This document shows, piece after piece, positions 59,709-64,000 of a DNA stretch of 64,000 nucleotides (the stretch's first letter is position 1; every line of letters begins with the position of its first letter). The notes beneath the pieces are model-generated. The model was not told where the DNA came from. It was given only the letters and a program-made list of their open reading frames with translations, and searched no databases. The stretch is from NCBI RefSeq assembly GCF_029975155.1, contig NZ_JARKPQ010000096.1, positions 1-64,000 of the forward strand, given 5' to 3'. The translations under genes were made by a program, and so were the position numbers. The DNA comes from Propionicimonas sp. Its GTDB lineage: Bacteria; Actinomycetota; Actinomycetes; Propionibacteriales; Propionibacteriaceae.

Positions 59709-62429
59709 ATGGACTACGACGTGCTCGTGGTCGGCAGCGGGATCGGCGGCATGGAGTCGTCGATCAAGCTCGCCGACATGGGCTACCAGGTCCTGCTGGT
59801 CGAGAAGGAGGCGAGCGTCGGCGGCCGGATGATCCTGCTGAGCAAGGTCTTTCCGACCCTGGACTGTGCCTCGTGCATCTCCGGCCCGAAGATGTCGTCA
59901 ACGATCAACCATCCGAACATCACGACGATGGCGTACAGCGAGGTCCGAGAAATACGTAGAAATACCTACGGACGATTCAATGTGGTGATTCGGCAGAAGC
60001 CGAGATTCGTGGACTGGGCGGCCTGCACGGGTTGCGACGCGTGCCAGAAGGCGTGCACGGTCGCCGTTCCGGACCAGTTCAACGCCGACCTCGCCGCCCG
60101 CCGCGCCGCCTACATCGCCTTCCCGCAGGCCGTGCCGAAGAAGGCCGTGCTGGAACGCGCCGGCACCTCGCCCTGCATCGGCGCGTGCCCGGCCGGGATC
60201 AAGGCCCACGGCTACGTGTCGCTGGTGCGTTCGGGCAAGCACGAGGAGGCGTTCCAACTCGTCCTGGACGCCACCCCGCTGGTCGGCACCCTCGGCCGCG
60301 CCTGCTACGCGCCGTGCGAGACCGAGTGCACGCGGACGAAGCTGGAGGGCCCCGTTCCGATCCGGCTGATCAAGCGCTTCGCCGCCGACCGGCACTACGC
60401 GGACACCCCTGCCGGCGGCCCGGCGATCGAGGTCGCCGAACCCAACGGCAGGAAGATCGCGATCGTGGGCTCCGGGCCGGCCGGCCTGACCGCGGCCTGG
60501 CAGCTGGCCCGCAAGGGCTACCAGGTGACGATCCTGGAGAAACGCGAGCAGCCCGGCGGCTACCTGCGCCACGCGATCCCGGCCTACCGGCTGCCCCACG
60601 ACGTGGTGGACGCCGACATCGCGAACCTCACCTCGCTCGGCGTGGAGATCCGGTGCAACGCCCCGGTCGCCGACCCGCAGGCGCTGCGGGACGAGGGCTA
60701 CGACGCTGTGATCGTCGCCACCGGCACGCAGGTCGCCACCCGCATGGACGTCCCTGGCGAGGACGCCGACGGCTCGCTGAACGGGCTCGACTTCCTGGCC
60801 GCCGTCGCCAACGGCGCCGCGCCCGACCTGACCGGCAAGCGGGTGGTCGTGGTCGGCGGAGGCAACGTCGCGATGGACGCTGCGCGCGTGTCGCTGCGGC
60901 TGGGTGCGGCGGAGGCCAGGGTCGCCTACCGGCGTACCCGCGCCGAGATGCCCGCCCACCACGTGGAGAGCGCGGACGCCGAGGCGGAGGGCGCGGTGTT
61001 CGAGCTGCTGGTCGCGCCCACCGAGGTCGTCACGACGGACGGTCACGTGGCCGGGCTGAAGCTGCAGAAGATGCGGCTCGGCGAGCCCGACGCGTCCGGA
61101 CGCCGCAGCCCCGAGCCCGTCCCCGGCAGCGAGTACGTGCTGGACTGCGACCTGGTGATCTCCACCATCGGGATGAGCCCCGATCCGGCGCCGTTCGCCT
61201 CCCTCGCCGACAAGCGCGGCCGGATCACGGTCGACCCGAAGACGCTGCAGACCTCGGTGCCGTACCTGTTCGCCGCCGGCGACGTGACCGCGGGGGCCAC
61301 CGACATCACCCGCGCGATCGGCTCGGGCCGCCGCGCCGCGCACATGGTCGACCGCTGGCTCACCGGGCAGCCGCTGGACGGCTTCACCGCGCTGGACGAC
61401 CGGCTGGAGACCGTCTCCGGCGATGCGGTGCTGGCCCGGCAGACCGCCTTCGGCCACCGCCACCCGATCAGCGGCGACGTGTCGCTCGTCCAGCACCCGC
61501 GCGACTTCGCCGAGATCGAGGCCCCGCTCACCGAGGACCAGGCGCGCGGCGGCGCCGGCTCCTGCCTCGACTGCGGCGTCTGCTCGGAGTGCCAGGAGTG
61601 CGTGAAGGCCTGCCCCGCGTTCGCGATCCGGCTCGACGAGCACGAGCACGTCCGCGACGTCGAGGTGGGCGCGGTCGTGGTCGCCACCGGCCACAAGCTG
61701 TTCGCCGCCGACCTCAAGCCCGAGTACGGCTTCGGGACCTTCCCCAACGTGATCACCGGCATGCAGATGGACCGGCTGCTCGCTCCGACCCGTCCGTTCA
61801 ACACGGTGCTGCGGCCAGGCGACGGCAAGGTGCCCGACCGGATCGGCTACATCTCCTGCACGGGCTCGCGCGACAAGACCGTCGGCAACCCGCTGTGCTC
61901 GAAGTTCTGCTGCATGTACTCGATCAAGCAGAACCAGCTGATCATGGGCGCCCTGCCGCTGGCCGACGTGAGCATGCACTACATCGACATGCGCGCGGCG
62001 GGGAAGCGGTACGAGGAGTTCTACACCCAGGCCCAGGACATGGGCGCCCAGTACATCAAGGGCAGGGTCTCGAAGATCACCGAGGAGCCCAACGGCGACC
62101 TGCTCGTCCGCTACGAGGACATCGAGAACGGCGGCGGGATCGTCGAGGCGTCCTACGACCTCGTGGTGCTGGCGGTGGGCATCCAGCCCAACCGGGACGT
62201 CGAGCGGCTGTTCGCCGAGGTTCCGCTGGGCCTGGACGAGTACTACTACGTCGCCGAGCCGAGCGCGGAGCTCAGTCCCGGCCAGACGAGCATCCCCGGG
62301 GTCTTCGTCGCCGGCACCGCGTCGGGCGCGAAGGACATCGTGGACACGATCCTGCACTCCGGGGCTGCGGTTGCCCAGGTGGCCGCCCATCTCGAACACC
62401 ACCACTTCAGTCAGGAGGTGCCGGCATGA
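59709..62429 (+). CDS. HdrA-like flavoprotein with inserted GltD/NfnB-like module
   Basis: A 906-aa protein. Residues 1-95: HdrA FAD fold (VVGSGIGGMESSIKLADMGYQ) with the cysteines C53/C56 in TLDCASCISGP. About 103-125: ferredoxin-type CTGCDACQKACTVAVP. About 155-235: GltD N-terminal Fe-S domain (PCIGACPAGIKAHGYVSL, CYAPCETECTR). About 250-560: GltD-type flavin/NAD(P) domains (IAIVGSGPAGLTAAWQLA, VVVVGGGNVAMDAARV, LFAAGDVT). From about 615 HdrA resumes: Fe-S CLDCGVCSECQECVKACP, YISCTGSRDKT and CSKFCCMYSIKQ. So a glutamate-synthase-like electron module with its own NAD(P)H site sits inside HdrA. Strong AAGGAG precedes ATG 59709; it overlaps the next hdrA by ATGA. Confidence 0.9.
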   Translation: MDYDVLVVGSGIGGMESSIKLADMGYQVLLVEKEASVGGRMILLSKVFPTLDCASCISGPKMSSTINHPNITTMAYSEVREIRRNTYGRFNVVIRQKPRFVDWAACTGCDACQKACTVAVPDQFNADLAARRAAYIAFPQAVPKKAVLERAGTSPCIGACPAGIKAHGYVSLVRSGKHEEAFQLVLDATPLVGTLGRACYAPCETECTRTKLEGPVPIRLIKRFAADRHYADTPAGGPAIEVAEPNGRKIAIVGSGPAGLTAAWQLARKGYQVTILEKREQPGGYLRHAIPAYRLPHDVVDADIANLTSLGVEIRCNAPVADPQALRDEGYDAVIVATGTQVATRMDVPGEDADGSLNGLDFLAAVANGAAPDLTGKRVVVVGGGNVAMDAARVSLRLGAAEARVAYRRTRAEMPAHHVESADAEAEGAVFELLVAPTEVVTTDGHVAGLKLQKMRLGEPDASGRRSPEPVPGSEYVLDCDLVISTIGMSPDPAPFASLADKRGRITVDPKTLQTSVPYLFAAGDVTAGATDITRAIGSGRRAAHMVDRWLTGQPLDGFTALDDRLETVSGDAVLARQTAFGHRHPISGDVSLVQHPRDFAEIEAPLTEDQARGGAGSCLDCGVCSECQECVKACPAFAIRLDEHEHVRDVEVGAVVVATGHKLFAADLKPEYGFGTFPNVITGMQMDRLLAPTRPFNTVLRPGDGKVPDRIGYISCTGSRDKTVGNPLCSKFCCMYSIKQNQLIMGALPLADVSMHYIDMRAAGKRYEEFYTQAQDMGAQYIKGRVSKITEEPNGDLLVRYEDIENGGGIVEASYDLVVLAVGIQPNRDVERLFAEVPLGLDEYYYVAEPSAELSPGQTSIPGVFVAGTASGAKDIVDTILHSGAAVAQVAAHLEHHHFSQEVPA

Positions 62430-64000
62430 GCCAGGCCGACGAGCCAACGACCGGCGGCACCGAGCGCCGGATCGGCGTGTACATCTGCCACTGCGGCGGC
62501 AACATCTCCGACTACGTGGACGTGGAGGCCGTCCGCGAGGCGCTGAAGGACGAACCGGGCGTCGTCGTCTCGGAATCGCCGGTGTTCGCCTGCTCGGACG
62601 GCACCCAGCACGACATGATCGACGACATCCGGGCCCAGCATCTCGATGGGCTGGTGGTCGCGTCCTGCTCGCCCAAGCTGCACCAGGTCACCTTCCGCAA
62701 CGTGGCGAAGCGCGCCGACCTCAACCCGTACACCTACACGCAGGTGAACGTGCGCGAGCAGGACTCGTGGGCACACCCGCACGACCGGGCGGGCGCCACG
62801 CAGAAGGCGATCGGGCTGGTCAGGGCAGGGGTCGCGAAGACCCGGCTGTCCGACCCGCTGGAGCCGCTGCGGTTCGACACGGTGCCCACGGCGCTCGTGG
62901 TCGGCGGTGGCATCGCCGGCCTGCGCGCGGCGATCGGCCTGGCCGACCTGGGGATCCAGGCGGTTCTGGTGGAGCGCGACGCGAAACTCGGCGGCTGGGT
63001 GGGCCGGTTCGGCCCGACCTTCCCCGACGACGCCTCCGGTGCGGACGAGGTGGCCGGCCTGGTCGAGCAGATCAGGGCCCGGCGCGACATCACCGTCTAC
63101 ACCAGCGCGGAGCTGACCGGAAAGTCGGGCACCTTCGGCAACTACACCGCCGAGCTCACCCTGCACCGCGGCGGCTCGGACAAGCAGCTCAGCGTCGACG
63201 TCGGCTCGATCATCGTGGCGACGGGCTTCGACTCCTACGAGCCCGACGCCGGCGAGTTCGGCTACGGGATCGAGGGCGTGCTGACGCTGCCCGAGTTCAA
63301 GGAACTGGTGGACGCCGCCCCGTCCGGCCCACTCAGCTACGCGGGACGCAGGGTGCGCTCGATCGCCTACGTGTACTGCGTGGGCTCGCGGCAGCAGGGC
63401 GGCAACGAGTACTGCTCGAAGTACTGCTGCACGGCGACGATCCACGCGTCCCTGCAGGTCGCGAAGGTGGATCCGTCCGTCCGGCAGTACCACCTGCATC
63501 GCGACATCCGCGCCTACGGCCGCAACGAGCTGCTCTACAACGACTCGCGCGAGGCCGGCTCGACCTACCTGAAGTTCGCCGACGACCAGCCGCCGTCCGT
63601 GGCGAAGCTGCCCGGCGGTGGCCTGGGCGTGACCGTGACCGACCTGCTCACGGAGAGTCGCGAGCTGACGATCCCGGTCGACCTGGTGGTGCTGGTCACC
63701 GGCATGGTGCCCAGGGAGAACTCCCGGCTGGTCGAAGTGCTCAAGCTGCCGGTGGGCAGTGACGGCTTCTTCAACGAGATCCACCCCAAGCTGCGCCCGG
63801 TGGAGACGGTGGTGGACGGCGTGATGATCGCCGGCTGCTGCCAGAGCCCCCGGACGGTGGGGGAGAGCGTCGCCGCCGGTCTGGCCGCGGTCGCCCAGAG
63901 CGCCGCGCTGCTGAAGAAGGGCTATGCCGAGCTCGAGCCGCTGGTCGCCCGGGTCGACCCCGAGACCTGCGTGGGCAGCGGCGAGTGCCTGACCTCCTGC
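62426..64000 (+). CDS. HdrA-like protein (CoB-CoM heterodisulfide reductase A family), partial
   Basis: Open frame of 525 codons running off the window. N-terminus: ERRIGVYICHCGGNISDYVDVEAV, then VASCSPKLHQVTFR, FAD motif VVGGGIAGLRAAIGLADLG (about 155-175), VYCVGSRQQGGNEYCSKYCC, and at the edge the start of a ferredoxin domain DPETCVGSGECLTSC. This is the usual HdrA layout without the GltD insertion. HdrA binds FAD and Fe-S clusters and distributes electrons, sometimes by flavin bifurcation. ATG 62426 has TCAGGAGG upstream and overlaps the first hdrA. HdrB/C or quinone-linked subunits, if present, lie beyond 64000. Confidence 0.9.
   Translation, partial: MSQADEPTTGGTERRIGVYICHCGGNISDYVDVEAVREALKDEPGVVVSESPVFACSDGTQHDMIDDIRAQHLDGLVVASCSPKLHQVTFRNVAKRADLNPYTYTQVNVREQDSWAHPHDRAGATQKAIGLVRAGVAKTRLSDPLEPLRFDTVPTALVVGGGIAGLRAAIGLADLGIQAVLVERDAKLGGWVGRFGPTFPDDASGADEVAGLVEQIRARRDITVYTSAELTGKSGTFGNYTAELTLHRGGSDKQLSVDVGSIIVATGFDSYEPDAGEFGYGIEGVLTLPEFKELVDAAPSGPLSYAGRRVRSIAYVYCVGSRQQGGNEYCSKYCCTATIHASLQVAKVDPSVRQYHLHRDIRAYGRNELLYNDSREAGSTYLKFADDQPPSVAKLPGGGLGVTVTDLLTESRELTIPVDLVVLVTGMVPRENSRLVEVLKLPVGSDGFFNEIHPKLRPVETVVDGVMIAGCCQSPRTVGESVAAGLAAVAQSAALLKKGYAELEPLVARVDPETCVGSGECLTSC

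Noticed and set aside
59898-62447. A minus-strand open frame of 849 codons opposite the first hdrA
   Set aside because: Composition (Val/Arg/Gly/His-rich, no motif) is that of an antisense shadow; the plus strand has all HdrA/GltD motifs and a ribosome site.
62371-63762. A plus-strand open frame of 463 codons in another frame near the window end
   Set aside because: Shadow of the second hdrA, which runs open from 62426 to the window edge with conserved motifs.

Overview
The window is a GC-rich bacterial chromosome segment (roughly 70% GC by eye, strongly GC-biased third codon positions, many GTG starts, TANNNT -10 boxes with starts 6-8 nt downstream). Gene content and order point to Actinomycetota: GuaB plus the GuaB3 paralogue, an MptB-like mannosyltransferase, PspC/Lia-type envelope-stress genes, and the order chorismate mutase ... 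pcrA/uvrD1, M23 peptidase, sucC, sucD ... DUF6350 (perM), purN, purH, which follows Mycobacterium tuberculosis Rv0948c-Rv0957. A member of Propionibacteriales is my best guess, but the genus cannot be read from the sequence. I saw no rRNA, tRNA, CRISPR array, prophage or intact insertion sequence.

Layout. 0.2-4.5 kb (-): guaB, guaB3 and a NarL-type two-component pair in one operon. 4.6-7.0 kb (-): an epimerase and an MptB-like mannosyltransferase. 7.1-11.8 kb (+): a GH13 enzyme, an S33 peptidase and a MATE transporter. 11.9-14.6 kb (+): an ABC importer of the TrpXYZ type; 14.7-15.0 kb (-): chorismate mutase. 15.2-18.0 kb (-): metY-cysK-cysE. 18.3 kb (+): guaA. 19.9-24.8 kb: a PspC/LiaF/LiaS/LiaR-like envelope-stress module with a LacI regulator. 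24.9-31.8 kb: two GlsB-like proteins, pcrA, an M23 peptidase and sucCD. 31.8-41.0 kb: a carbohydrate-uptake and hydrolysis cassette (GntR regulator, ABC importer, NagB-like protein, GH4, BadF-type sugar kinase, GH3). 41.0-47.6 kb: a proline-rich membrane protein, perM, purN, purH, folD and DUF3017. 47.8-52.5 kb: a zinc protease, an AlkZ-like protein, a small membrane protein, MarR and an ABC exporter. 52.7-55.4 kb: pulA. 55.7-64.0 kb: a divergent sulfur-trafficking and electron-transfer cluster that runs off the right edge.

The last region is the most unusual. A leftward operon encodes a sulfide:quinone-reductase-like flavoprotein, a DsrC/TusE-like protein with only the C-terminal cysteine, and a DsrE-like protein. 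A rightward operon encodes TusA, an MvhD-like Fe-S protein, a second DsrE-like protein, an HdrA-like flavoprotein with a GltD/NfnB-like module inserted in it, and a second HdrA. Both promoters carry 21-bp-spaced repeats resembling CsoR/CstR-type operators. I infer that sulfane sulfur is collected on TusA/DsrE/DsrC carriers and that electrons pass to an Hdr-like complex with an NAD(P)H site.

A second theme is small dispersed repeats: (i) CGTCGAGCTTGTCGAGACG, (ii) TCCCTGAGGAGCG...GTCACGAAGGG, (iii) CCCTTCGTCAGGCTCAGGG, (iv) CATCCCGGCGAACGCCGG, and (v) palindromes beginning TGAACGG whose first three bases are the stop codons of neighbouring genes. Two genes (the response regulator at 0.2 kb and the SQR-like gene at 56.6 kb) carry these repeats in frame as extra protein segments.
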